Under the pieces are notes generated by a model that searched no databases, was not told the DNA's origin, and saw nothing but the letters and a program-made list of their open reading frames with translations. Source: Flavobacterium sp. 90 (lineage in GTDB: Bacteria; Bacteroidota; Bacteroidia; Flavobacteriales; Flavobacteriaceae). From it: a DNA stretch of 64,000 nt. A program made the translations under genes and the position numbers. Where the stretch lies: positions 3,968,001 to 4,032,000 of the forward strand of contig NZ_SMGE01000001.1 of the NCBI RefSeq assembly GCF_004339525.1. The letters run 5' to 3'. Below, in pieces: positions 17,866 through 26,059 of the stretch (the first letter of the stretch is position 1; the number at the start of each line of letters is the position of its first letter).

Positions 17866-18699
17866 ATGGAAATTAGAAATCTATATCATCCTTTTGAACT
17901 TCAGTTTTTGGAAGTTTCGGAATATGAAGCCAAAGAACGTAAAAATACTTTTTTTGAAATGGTTTTTGTTTTGGAAGGAAAAGGAATTCAGATAATCAAC
18001 GACCATCGATTGCCTTATAGCAATGATAAATTGTTTTTGATTTTTCCGCAAGATACTCATAGTTTTGAGGTTATAGAGAAAACGAAGTTTTTCTTTATCA
18101 GATTTCATGATAGTTATCTCAAAACGCAAAGCAACGACTGGATTCAGAAATTGGAATTTATCTTTCACAATCACAATCATTTGCCGGGATGTATTTTGAA
18201 AACCGTAACCGATAAGCCTTTGTTGCGTGCCATGGTAGAAGCGTTGATTAGAGAAGAAAGCAGTAATTTTCCGCAGCAGCAAGAAGTAATCAAACAAATT
18301 TTGAATACTATTATTACCATTGCTGCGAGAAATATTTCGCTTATTTCACCACTTATTCTTAATCAAACTAATGCAGATTCCAGTTTGGATTTATTGAATT
18401 ATGTACATCATAATATTTATCGGCCAGAGGAATTAAAAGCAACAAAAATGGCGTTGAAATTTAATGTTTCTCCCACTTATATTAGCGAGTATTTTAAAAC
18501 CAAAACAGGACAAAGTATTCAGCAATATACGATTGCCTACAAAGTAAAACTCATCGAAACGAGATTGAAATTTACTAATATGCAAATTAATGAAATTGTA
18601 TATGAGTTTGGTTTTAGCGATGCGAGTCACCTCAATCGATTATTCAAAAAATATACCGGATTGAATCCGAGTGATTATAAGAAGCAATTTAAAAATTAG
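17866..18699 (+). CDS. AraC-family transcriptional regulator
   Basis: I place the start at the ATG 17866 (MEIRNLYHPFELQFLEVSEY), giving 277 residues. A start at 17830 would add 12 residues lacking family character and would sit closer to the doxX start. The N-terminal half is a cupin-like sensing domain (FVLEGKGIQIINDHRLPYSN, LIFPQDTHSFEVI). The C-terminal 100 residues hold two helix-turn-helix motifs (MALKFNVSPTYISEYFKTKT and INEIVYEFGFSDASHLNRLF, then FKKYTGLNPSDYKKQF). It is divergent from doxX and the deacetylase gene, its likely targets. Confidence 0.9.
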   Translation: MEIRNLYHPFELQFLEVSEYEAKERKNTFFEMVFVLEGKGIQIINDHRLPYSNDKLFLIFPQDTHSFEVIEKTKFFFIRFHDSYLKTQSNDWIQKLEFIFHNHNHLPGCILKTVTDKPLLRAMVEALIREESSNFPQQQEVIKQILNTIITIAARNISLISPLILNQTNADSSLDLLNYVHHNIYRPEELKATKMALKFNVSPTYISEYFKTKTGQSIQQYTIAYKVKLIETRLKFTNMQINEIVYEFGFSDASHLNRLFKKYTGLNPSDYKKQFKN

Positions 18700-18700
18700 A

Positions 18701-18724
18701 ACAAATCATAAAATTATGATTTGT
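18701..18724. terminator. Hairpin between convergent genes
   Basis: ACAAATCATA (18701-18710) and TATGATTTGT (18715-18724) form a 10-bp stem with a four-base loop between the AraC gene and the LOG gene, whose stop codon (18714-18716) lies in the loop and right arm. It probably terminates both transcripts, although no strong T-run follows. Confidence 0.5.
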
Positions 18725-19295
18725 CCTTATCGATCCATTTTCCCACTGTTGGCGGAATATAATTTTTCATTTGATTTAATAAATCATCAATGTTATCGCT
18801 AACGAGAAGCATATTTTTATTGGCATCTTTCAGTAAACCTTTTTCGACCATTGTTTTGGTTAATTCAATTAAGGAATCGTAAAATCCGTTGATGTTTAGA
18901 ATTGCTATTGGTTTTTTATGCAAACCTAATTGTGCCCAGGTCAGCATTTCAAAAAGTTCTTCGAGAGTTCCAAAGCCGCCCGGAAGCGCAATAACGCCAT
19001 CGCATAAATCATTCATTTTGGTTTTTCTTTCGTGCATACTTTCAACCAAAATTAATTCGGTTAAACCAAGATGTGCAATTTCTTTAGATCTTAAAAAGTT
19101 CGGAAGAACACCAATTGCTTTTCCGCCTTCGTTAAGAACGCCATCAGCCACAGCGCCCATTAAACCAACATTTGCGCCACCATAAACTAATTCTATATTT
19201 TGTTTGGCCAATGTTTGACCAAGTAATGTTGCCTGTTCTTTATAAATTTCTTCGGTACCAAAACTTGATCCGCAGAAGACTGTTATTCTTTTCAT
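18714..19295 (-). CDS. LOG family (TIGR00730) Rossmann-fold protein
   Basis: The 193-residue protein has the family signature PGGFGTLEELFEMLTWAQLG and the preceding MHERKTKMNDLCDG, with VYGGANVGLMGAVADG near residue 40. Members hydrolyse nucleoside 5'-monophosphates at the base-ribose bond (cytokinin riboside 5'-monophosphate phosphoribohydrolase activity). In bacteria without plant contact the physiological substrate is unclear. It is convergent with the AraC gene. Confidence 0.93.
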   Translation of the reverse strand: MKRITVFCGSSFGTEEIYKEQATLLGQTLAKQNIELVYGGANVGLMGAVADGVLNEGGKAIGVLPNFLRSKEIAHLGLTELILVESMHERKTKMNDLCDGVIALPGGFGTLEELFEMLTWAQLGLHKKPIAILNINGFYDSLIELTKTMVEKGLLKDANKNMLLVSDNIDDLLNQMKNYIPPTVGKWIDKDKS

Positions 19296-19397
19296 TTTTT
19301 TAGTTGTTTTGTAAGTTTTTATTTGCCACAGATTAAATGGATTAAAATGATTTTTATCTCTGATTGTAGACTTGTTTTAGCAAAGTAACCACAATCT

Positions 19398-19483
19398 TGT
19401 CATTGCGAGGAACGAAGCAACCACACTAATAAAAGTATCACCAGATTTAGCAAAGTGAGATTGCTTCGTTCCTCGCAATGACA
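19398..19483. repeat. Perfect 23-bp inverted repeat ('GCGAGGAACGAAGCAA')
   Basis: Arms 19398-19420 (with CATTGCGAGGAACGAAGCAA) and 19461-19483 are exact complements with a 40-base centre. Short direct repeats of TTTAGCAAAGT flank it. It belongs to a dispersed element type widespread in Bacteroidota intergenic DNA. Confidence 0.88.
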
Positions 19484-19517
19484 TAAAATGAGAACGTAAA
19501 ATCCGTGGGCAAACTAA

Positions 19518-20642
19518 TTAAATATTTTTAATCTGAACACAAGAAACATTTTCCATTTTAACCTCTTTACCAACTTTTTTAAGCAATCCTGTTTGTGAAT
19601 TTCTCCTAAAAACCACCACATTTCCTGTAAGAACATTGCTTGCAATCAAGAATTTTCCAGTTTCATCGATAGCAAAAATTCTGGGATGTTTTCCTAAAGT
19701 CGATTGATAACCAATGCTTTTCAAAAGTCCATTTTCGGCAATAGAAAAAATCGCGATATTGTTTTCTTTTCCTCTGTTTGTTGCATATAGAAATTTTCCG
19801 TCAGGTGAAATATGAATGTCAGAACTTTCAAAACCTTCCTTAATGTTATCCGGATGTGTGTTTATACGCTGAATTTTGGTCAAAACACCATTTTCATATT
19901 GATATACGCTTATTGCTCCCGCCATTTCTTCAATACAATATCCAAATTTCTGATTGGGATGAAAAGTAAAATGTCGTGGTCCGGCTTCTAAATCTGTTTT
20001 AAGAAAAGGATGATTTGTTTCTATTAAGGGTTGTTTTTGAGTTGCTTCAAATTGGTAACAACGGATTTTATCGGCACCAAGATCAGGCATGAATAAATAA
20101 TCATTTTGAGGAGAAAATACGGTCGAATGAATGTGTGATCTCTCTTGTCGTTCTTTATTTGTACTTCCGTCCATATATTGAAAATTTTGAGCAAGAGAAT
20201 CTATTTTTCCGTTTTCTAAAAGTGGATGAACCGAAACACTTCCTTCTGTATAATTACCATTTACGAGCCATTTTCCACTTTTGTGAACAGTAACATAAAC
20301 TGGATTTTCGCCACCGCTTTTTTGACTGTTCAAAAAGGTCAAAGTTTTATTTTCTGGATTAAATTCAAAACTACTAACACTTCCGGCATTTGGCGTTTTG
20401 GTTTCGGTACAAGCGTACAGATATTTTCCGTTTGGGGACAAAGTCAGATACGACGGATTTACAACATTCTTTACAGCGGTTATTTTGCTCAATTTTCCGT
20501 TTATGGTATCTAATTGATAAACCTGAATAGATTCAGCTGTTTTATCGCGATTATAAGATCCCAGAAAGACGTATGTGTTTTGAGAAAACGCATTTAAAGC
20601 AAAAAAAAAGGCAATTACTAAGAAAGATATTTTTGATTTCAA
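19518..20642 (-). CDS. Lactonase family beta-propeller protein, exported
   Basis: The 374-residue protein has a signal peptide (MKSKISFLVIAFFFALNAFSQ) followed by a seven-bladed propeller of the 6-phosphogluconolactonase (Pgl/YbhE)-like family: VVNPSYLTLSPNGKYLYACT, SHIHSTVFSPQNDYLFMPDL, GPRHFTFHPNQKFGYCIEEM, SDIHISPDGKFLYATNRG and GKHPRIFAIDETGKFLIASN. The exported location argues against cytosolic phosphogluconolactone and for a periplasmic lactone substrate. It starts 19 bases after the stop of the GNAT gene. Confidence 0.9.
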   Translation of the reverse strand: MKSKISFLVIAFFFALNAFSQNTYVFLGSYNRDKTAESIQVYQLDTINGKLSKITAVKNVVNPSYLTLSPNGKYLYACTETKTPNAGSVSSFEFNPENKTLTFLNSQKSGGENPVYVTVHKSGKWLVNGNYTEGSVSVHPLLENGKIDSLAQNFQYMDGSTNKERQERSHIHSTVFSPQNDYLFMPDLGADKIRCYQFEATQKQPLIETNHPFLKTDLEAGPRHFTFHPNQKFGYCIEEMAGAISVYQYENGVLTKIQRINTHPDNIKEGFESSDIHISPDGKFLYATNRGKENNIAIFSIAENGLLKSIGYQSTLGKHPRIFAIDETGKFLIASNVLTGNVVVFRRNSQTGLLKKVGKEVKMENVSCVQIKNI

Positions 20643-20661
20643 GGTTTGTTGAGGTTTTATA

Positions 20662-21192
20662 TTATGAAGTAATCTTTAATCTAAATCCAAAAACAGCCAA
20701 TTCTCCCTGCATAAAATCCAAATCTTCAGACCTTTTAAAATCTAGGTTTTCATACATTTTCCAAGCCGTTTTCATTGCCAAAGTCGAGTGAATAATAAGT
20801 TGTTGGCGTTTATTATCCGTAGCTTTTTTGATACATTCCTGCGTTAGAAATTTACCAATTCCTTTTCCGCGAGCATTTGTATCAACGCCCAACAATCGGA
20901 AACCGGCTGCGTTTTGTTCCTGAGTTGCGATTCCGCCCGAACCATAATATTTCATGTCATTAAAATAAACAACAGCTCCAAGAATAGTATTGTTTTCATC
21001 AATTGCGACCAAAAGTTCTGTTTCAGGATAATTGGTGAAATCGCCAATATTGGCAAGCATTTTATAATAGTTTGGTTGCTCATTTTCTTTTGGAAAACCA
21101 TCTAATTGCGAATAAACACTAATCAATAATTTGCCTATTTCTTCAAATTCTGAAGGAAAAGCATTTCGGATAGTATAGTTTGAGGTATTCAT
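20662..21192 (-). CDS. GNAT family N-acetyltransferase
   Basis: The 176-residue protein has the acetyl-CoA binding motif A (RLLGVDTNARGKGIGKFLTQ) and the C-terminal motif B helix (MKTAWKMYENLDFKRSEDL). It would transfer an acetyl group to an amine, but the substrate is not inferable. It is followed after 19 bases by the lactonase gene on the same strand. Confidence 0.9.
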   Translation of the reverse strand: MNTSNYTIRNAFPSEFEEIGKLLISVYSQLDGFPKENEQPNYYKMLANIGDFTNYPETELLVAIDENNTILGAVVYFNDMKYYGSGGIATQEQNAAGFRLLGVDTNARGKGIGKFLTQECIKKATDNKRQQLIIHSTLAMKTAWKMYENLDFKRSEDLDFMQGELAVFGFRLKITS

Positions 21193-21585
21193 TTTTTGTT
21201 TTTGTTTAATGATAGTTTTGTCATTTCTATTTCTATGATATTTTTTTTAGGAGCTAATCCCGCTCCCGAAGCTTCGGGACGTTGCAATCTTTTGTGGCGA
21301 ACCCCGCCACAAAAGGATTTTCTCCCGACACTTCGGGACTATCGGGGCTAGCGCTTTCGTTTTTATAAAAATATTTTCATTTCGATTGAAGAGAGACCCA
21401 AACGATAGCGAATAGACGAAGTGAATTACACAAATAACTCGATAAAGATTAGTGCTTTTGGGAATGTAGTTTCTAGTGTGATTTCTCCTCGCGTCGAAAT
21501 GACAAAGTAAACGTGTTCCAATCTAAAATCTAAAATCTAAAATCTAAAATCTAAAATCTAAAATCTAAAATCTAAAATCTAAAAT
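21193..21585. other. Repeat-filled intergenic region
   Basis: The 393 bases between the MBL hydrolase and GNAT genes hold three elements. One is a palindromic block at about 21249-21352 with CCCGAAGCTTCGGGAC, then CTTTTGTGGCGA and CGCCACAAAAG, and CCCGACACTTCGGGAC. The second is a solo arm of the 29-bp repeat at about 21478-21510. The third is a heptamer array at 21520-21587. I see no gene. Confidence 0.7.
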
Positions 21586-21587
21586 CT
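21520..21587. repeat. Heptamer tandem array (AAAATCT)n ending in a stop codon
   Basis: About nine and a half perfect copies of the 7-base unit AAAATCT run up to the stop codon of the MBL hydrolase gene (21586-21588) and share its first bases. The length is likely to vary among strains through slippage. The array lies in the 3' untranslated region of that gene, so it would not shift the reading frame. Confidence 0.92.
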
Positions 21588-22692
21588 ATCTAACCCCTTC
21601 CCACCATTGTTTAAATTCTTGTTTTTCATTTTTTAATTCGACTAATTCGCCAATCATTGGAGTTATTAACGGAATTGGTTTTTCTGAAGCTGTATTTAAT
21701 TCTGTTATTTTTTTCAAAGGTTCATCCCAGGAATGGAGCGACAATGAAAATTTGGATGAATGAACCGGAAAAACTCTTTTTGTACTTAAGTCTTTCATGG
21801 CTTTTATAACATCTTCGGGCAAGTTGTGAATGTATTTCCATGCAGGATTATATTGACCGTTATCGATAAGAGCAATATCAAAAGGGCCATATTTTGTACC
21901 AATATTCGCAAAGTGAGAATCGTAACCGCTATCACCGCCCAAATACATTTTAAAATCTTTGGATTCTAATATAAAGGATGTCCAAAGCGTGTTGCAGCGA
22001 TTAAAACTTCTACCCGAAAAATGTCTTGACGGAGCGGTATAAAGTGTCAGATTTTCGTCGAGTTCTACTTTTTCGTGCCAGTCTTTTTCGATAATATTCT
22101 GAATTGGAAAACCCCAGAATTCAAAATGCGAACCAACACCAAGCGGACAGATTATTTTTTTGACTTTCGGTTTTAATTTTAGAATCGTTTCATAATCTAA
22201 GTGATCGTAATGATCGTGTGTGATTAATAAATAATCGATTTCCGGAAGTTCATCAACTGTATAAATATCGGTTCCTTTAAAAGCTTTTGTTGTGCCGGCA
22301 ATAGGCGAGGCGTTTCCGCTAAAAACGGGATCGATTAAAAAACGTTTTCCTTCCAGCTGAATATAATAAGAAGAATGTCCAAACCATACTAAAACATCTT
22401 GATTAACATTAAGTTCGAGTAAATTTGTTTTTATAGATGGAATTAAATCAGTCGGAATTTTTCGATCTACTTTCTTAAACAAGAAATCCGATATTACAGA
22501 GAAGTAACCGTAACCTTCGGCAAGTTCCGGCGTGAAATTTTCGTTTTGAAATTTTCCGTCTTTATACTGTGGCGATTTTTGAATCAATTCGAGTCTTTCT
22601 CCTGAAGGTGCTTTTCCGAATTTTGGATGCTGTAAATAAAAGTAAAGTGCAATTCCTAAAGTAAGGAGTATAATTAATAATGTTGTGATCAT
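21586..22692 (-). CDS. MBL-fold metallo-hydrolase (UlaG / NAPE-PLD-like), membrane anchored
   Basis: The 368-residue protein has an N-terminal hydrophobic anchor (ITTLLIILLTLGIALYFYLQ). A zinc beta-lactamase fold follows: LVWFGHSSYYIQLEGKRFLI, then THDHYDHLDYE as the HxHxDH metal motif, PSRHFSGR with the third histidine, YLGGDSGYD and FPVHSSKF. The overall pattern is that of the N-acyl-phosphatidylethanolamine phospholipase D-like branch of UlaG-type hydrolases. It starts three bases after the stop of a DUF1801 gene, so the two are probably cotranscribed. Confidence 0.9.
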   Translation of the reverse strand: MITTLLIILLTLGIALYFYLQHPKFGKAPSGERLELIQKSPQYKDGKFQNENFTPELAEGYGYFSVISDFLFKKVDRKIPTDLIPSIKTNLLELNVNQDVLVWFGHSSYYIQLEGKRFLIDPVFSGNASPIAGTTKAFKGTDIYTVDELPEIDYLLITHDHYDHLDYETILKLKPKVKKIICPLGVGSHFEFWGFPIQNIIEKDWHEKVELDENLTLYTAPSRHFSGRSFNRCNTLWTSFILESKDFKMYLGGDSGYDSHFANIGTKYGPFDIALIDNGQYNPAWKYIHNLPEDVIKAMKDLSTKRVFPVHSSKFSLSLHSWDEPLKKITELNTASEKPIPLITPMIGELVELKNEKQEFKQWWEGVR

Positions 22693-22695
22693 TTT

Positions 22696-23121
22696 TTAGT
22701 TTGAGGGATATAATTTCTTAGTATTTTCTATCGAAAGTAAAATCATTTTCTTCAGAATTTCGACGTCAATATCTGCTATTTTTTTGACATAAAGACATCC
22801 TTTTGAAGCTTTATGTTTTCCTAATTTCGAAAGTAATTCTTCTTTTTCATCAGAAGGCGAATAAACGTAAAGTGAAATTGCTGCTTTTCTTGGAGAAAAT
22901 GCTGCTAATGGTGCATCGCCTTCATGACCGCTGTCGTATTTGTAATGATAGCTTCCGAAACCAATAATGCTTGGTCCCCACATTTTGGGTTCAAAACCAG
23001 TGACTTCCTGCATGATCTTGATAAGTTCGAAAGAATCTTTTCTTTTGGTTTCATCTTCAACAAAAGAACTTATGAAATCTTCGACACTATTTTCTGTTTC
23101 TGTTGTTTTGTTTTTTGCCAT
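22696..23121 (-). CDS. DUF1801 domain protein
   Basis: The 141-residue protein shows NSVEDFISSFVEDETKRKDSFELIKIMQ, a MWGPSIIGFGSYHYKYDSG core, PLAAFSPRKAAISLYV and KGCLYVKKIADID. This matches DUF1801, a small CyaY-like fold without known activity. It is three bases upstream of the MBL hydrolase gene. A perfect inverted repeat lies between it and the NTF2-like gene upstream in transcript order. Confidence 0.88.
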   Translation of the reverse strand: MAKNKTTETENSVEDFISSFVEDETKRKDSFELIKIMQEVTGFEPKMWGPSIIGFGSYHYKYDSGHEGDAPLAAFSPRKAAISLYVYSPSDEKEELLSKLGKHKASKGCLYVKKIADIDVEILKKMILLSIENTKKLYPSN

Positions 23122-23140
23122 TTTTAGTGATTTTGATTTA

Positions 23141-23222
23141 AGTTTTCAGTCGCAGTTTTCAGTTTTCAGTTATAATTGAGACTGAGACTGAGACTGTAAA
23201 CTGAAAACTGCGACTGAAAACT
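23141..23222. repeat. Perfect 25-bp inverted repeat overlapping a stop codon
   Basis: Arms 23141-23165 (beginning AGTTTTCAGTCGCAGTTTTC) and 23198-23222 are exact complements. The right arm covers two bases of the stop codon of the NTF2-like gene (23221-23223). The centre has a GAGACT triplicate. It can form a strong hairpin at that gene's mRNA end. Confidence 0.9.
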
Positions 23223-23589
23223 AAAACATACCGTTTTCGTTTTTTATATCCTTTGGAATCGTTTGTCCTAAATCCCAAAGTTCTACTATTTTATCTGATT
23301 CAAACTTAAAAAGATGTACAACAGCTGCGCCTAAATCAGTTGAATTTTGTTTTACATGCGAATGCACCGCAACCATATCTCCATCTCGTAAAGCGTGATG
23401 AATTTTGAAAGTTTTGTATGGGTTTTTTCGTGATGATTCGTCCATTGCCAGCATTAAAGTTTCGGCATCGCCTTTAAAGTAAGCATTGTGATGTTTAAAA
23501 TTCTTGCCTACATAAAGTCGAAAAGCTTCGTGAGAATGCCCATTTGCTGCCAGTTTTAGAAATTCCTGAGCAATATATTTCTTAGTCAT
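23221..23589 (-). CDS. SnoaL/NTF2-like (ester cyclase-type) protein
   Basis: The 122-residue single-domain protein has the NTF2-like pattern AQEFLKLAANGHSHEAFRLY, GKNFKHHNAYFKGDAETLML, HHALRDGDMVAVHSHVKQ and VVHLFKFESDKIVELWDLGQ. Such alpha+beta cones serve as small enzymes or binding proteins; no substrate is clear. Confidence 0.85.
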   Translation of the reverse strand: MTKKYIAQEFLKLAANGHSHEAFRLYVGKNFKHHNAYFKGDAETLMLAMDESSRKNPYKTFKIHHALRDGDMVAVHSHVKQNSTDLGAAVVHLFKFESDKIVELWDLGQTIPKDIKNENGMF

Positions 23590-23672
23590 GATTTTAGAAT
23601 TTAAAAGCTAACTAAGTTATGAAATTTACATCTCTGAAATAAAAACAAGTACAGATTTATTGCCTTTTATTT

Positions 23673-24353
23673 TTAGGATAAAATAAAGTCTACAATAGCT
23701 TCTGAATGGATTTTTGTCGTATCAAAAACAGGAACTGAAAAGTCAGTTTGATCGATTAACAAAGGAATTTCGGTACAACCTAAAATAATACCTTCGGCTC
23801 CACGCGAGATTAATTCGTTTGCAATTTTAATATAGTTTTGCTTAGAATCCGGATTTATAATTCCTTTACCTAATTCTTCTTTTAAAACTTGCTGGATATA
23901 ATTTCGGGTTTCTTGACTTTCGGGAATCAATACATTCAATCCAAAACTTTTTAGGCGATCTTTATAGAAATCCATTTCCATAGAAAACGAAGTTCCTAAT
24001 AACCCAACGGTGGTGATTTTTTCGTGGGTTATGGCTTTTGCAGTTTCTGTACCAATATGAATTAAGGGTAATCCCATTTCTTTTTCGATTTTGTCTGCGT
24101 GCATATGAGCTGTATTGGCACATAATACGATAGCATCAACACCACTTTTCTTTAAACTTAAGCAGGCATTTAAGATCAATTCGTATGAGTTTGGCCAGGT
24201 TTTTTCCTGAATATCTCCAAAGTTCAAAGAATAAATCAGGCATTCTGCAAATTGTAATCCTCCAAGTTTTTTGTTAACGCCTTCGTTAATGAATTTATAA
24301 TAATCGATTGTAGAAACCCAACTGGTTCCGCCAACAAGTCCAATTTTTTTCAT
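23673..24353 (-). CDS. Aspartate/glutamate racemase family protein
   Basis: The 226-residue protein interconverts amino acid enantiomers without a cofactor, using two cysteines. The first is in VLCANTAHMHAD and the second in GIILGCTEIPLLI. The N-terminus MKKIGLVGGTSWVSTIDYY is typical of the RacX/YgeA type. It follows a small membrane protein gene (26 bases apart, same strand). Confidence 0.92.
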   Translation of the reverse strand: MKKIGLVGGTSWVSTIDYYKFINEGVNKKLGGLQFAECLIYSLNFGDIQEKTWPNSYELILNACLSLKKSGVDAIVLCANTAHMHADKIEKEMGLPLIHIGTETAKAITHEKITTVGLLGTSFSMEMDFYKDRLKSFGLNVLIPESQETRNYIQQVLKEELGKGIINPDSKQNYIKIANELISRGAEGIILGCTEIPLLIDQTDFSVPVFDTTKIHSEAIVDFILS

Positions 24354-24379
24354 TGATTTATTCTGGATTATTCTTTAAG

Positions 24380-24808
24380 TTAGATTACAGCTTTTTGATT
24401 CTTTTTTGAGAATAATTTTATTGCCAGATATGCCATTGGTAAATAAGCAAAAACTAAATCTATAATCGTAAACCAAAGAGGAGAAGGTAATGTGAAAGTA
24501 TTTACAATACCGCCAAATAAAAAGAAACCGCCAATTATTAAAGCTAGTTTTGCTTTGTGAGTCGAAGCAATTAAAACAGTAGTTACTGCACCGGCAAAAG
24601 TTCCGAGTGCGTGTGCTAAAAACGGAAAAATAAAATGTTTTGGTTCGAATAAATGTATCGTTGCTTTTAAACCTGCAACCGTTGTAATGTCAGCGCCATT
24701 TGGAGCTGGAATAATCGAGTTGCTTAATAACAGGATGAACATATTGACAATACTTCCCACAAAAAGACCAATAATAACGGCCAAAACACTTTTAAAAATC
24801 GGATTCAT
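24380..24808 (-). CDS. Small four-helix membrane protein, unknown
   Basis: The 142-residue protein has four predicted transmembrane helices (SVLAVIIGLFVGSIVNMFIL, FLAHALGTFAGAVTTVLIAS, LALIIGGFFLFGGIVNTFTL and IIDLVFAYLPMAYLAIKLF). I recognise no functional motif. It is probably translated from the same message as the racemase that follows 26 bases on. Confidence 0.7.
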   Translation of the reverse strand: MNPIFKSVLAVIIGLFVGSIVNMFILLLSNSIIPAPNGADITTVAGLKATIHLFEPKHFIFPFLAHALGTFAGAVTTVLIASTHKAKLALIIGGFFLFGGIVNTFTLPSPLWFTIIDLVFAYLPMAYLAIKLFSKKNQKAVI

Positions 24809-25132
24809 ATTCTTTCGTTTATTAACGACGAATTTAGGGAAATTATCTCTAGGTGTTTGTTTGGAAGATGTTAATTAATCCAATTCTTTAACTTAACTAT
24901 TCTCTAAATGATCTGGCTTAAAAAACATATAAGTGTAATCCCTACGGGATATTTTTATCTTGAGGTTTTAGTTGTTTTACCAATATTTAAATCCTAAAGG
25001 ATTATCTCTTCGTAATCAAACTATTGAGTTTTTTTGACCGATATTTAGATTCTGATAAGCATATCTCGTAGAGATTATATGTTGGTAACAAAATAAATTA
25101 AAAGCGCAATATTTGTCTCGTAGGGACTACAC
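24809..25132. other. Repeat-rich region downstream of AraC gene
   Basis: From about 24930 this holds a mosaic of elements such as CCTACGGGAT, AATCCTAAAGGATTA, TCTCGTAGAGATTA and CTCGTAGGGAC, with ACCAATATTTAAAT-type linkers. The outer arms 24930-24949 and 25116-25135 match at 18 of 20 positions. The right arm ends exactly with the AraC stop codon at 25133-25135. No gene is seen. Confidence 0.75.
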
Positions 25133-26047
25133 TTAATTAAAAGATTGTCTGAATTCTAAAGGCGAAACGTTTGTCTTAGTTTTAAATAATTTGCTGAAGG
25201 ATTGCTGATGTTCAAAACCTAATTCGAAGGCAATTTCGCTAATAGATAAACTAGTTGTTGAAAGCTTTTCTTTGGCTTTTTCGATCAATTTATCATGAAT
25301 ATGTTGTTGCGTACTTTGGCCGGTATGTAATTTTAATAATCCGCTTAGATAATTTGGCGAAACGTTTAAATTTTCGGCAACATAATGAACGGTTGGTAAT
25401 CCTTTTTTGGATAAAGAATCGTTCGAAAAATAATCTTCGAGTAACTTTTCTAAACGTTCCAGCATCTTATGATTGCTGATTTTTCTAGTGATAAATTGTC
25501 GGTTATAAAAGCGCTCAGAATAGGTAAGTAATAATTCGATTTGAGCAATTATCACATCCTGACTGAATTTGTCAATATTAGATTGATACTCGTTCTGAAT
25601 GTTTTTGATGATGTTGATAATCATTTTTTCTTCTTTATCAGAAAGGTGTAAAGCTTCATGAACTGAATATCCAAAATACTCGTATTGCTTAATTTTTTTG
25701 GCAAGAGGTGTATTCCACAAAAAATCAGGATGGACCAATAAGGACCATCCTGTATGCTGAAGTTCTGCATTTCCTTCTATAGAAAAAACCTGTCCCGGCG
25801 CAATAAATAGCAAAACACCTTCTTTAAAATCATATTCCTGCTGGCCATATTTCATGGTTGCATTTGCGTGACGTTTTAATGCAATGGAATAAAAATCAAG
25901 CATCAAACTTTTAGGCTCTGCTTCGTTCAGATGTTTAAGATTTTCAAAATTATAAACACTGACTAACGGATGTTCCGGCTTTGGCAAATCTCTAAATTCA
26001 TGAAATTCGCTGATACTTTTAATACGATGAGGTTGCTGATTTGCCAT
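25133..26047 (-). CDS. AraC-family transcriptional regulator
   Basis: The 304-residue protein has an N-terminal ligand-sensing domain (HANATMKYGQQEYDFKEGVL, FIAPGQVFSIEGNAELQHTG) and C-terminal tandem helix-turn-helix motifs (VHYVAENLNVSPNYLSGLLK and ISEIAFELGFEHQQSFSKLF, then KTKTNVSPLEFRQSF). It follows the NmrA-like gene after 12 bases on the same strand and probably regulates it. Confidence 0.92.
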   Translation of the reverse strand: MANQQPHRIKSISEFHEFRDLPKPEHPLVSVYNFENLKHLNEAEPKSLMLDFYSIALKRHANATMKYGQQEYDFKEGVLLFIAPGQVFSIEGNAELQHTGWSLLVHPDFLWNTPLAKKIKQYEYFGYSVHEALHLSDKEEKMIINIIKNIQNEYQSNIDKFSQDVIIAQIELLLTYSERFYNRQFITRKISNHKMLERLEKLLEDYFSNDSLSKKGLPTVHYVAENLNVSPNYLSGLLKLHTGQSTQQHIHDKLIEKAKEKLSTTSLSISEIAFELGFEHQQSFSKLFKTKTNVSPLEFRQSFN

Positions 26048-26059
26048 GCTACAAGTTAC

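Noticed and set aside
21520..21588. Possible CRISPR array
   Set aside because: The unit is a 7-base uninterrupted tandem with no spacers and no cas genes nearby.
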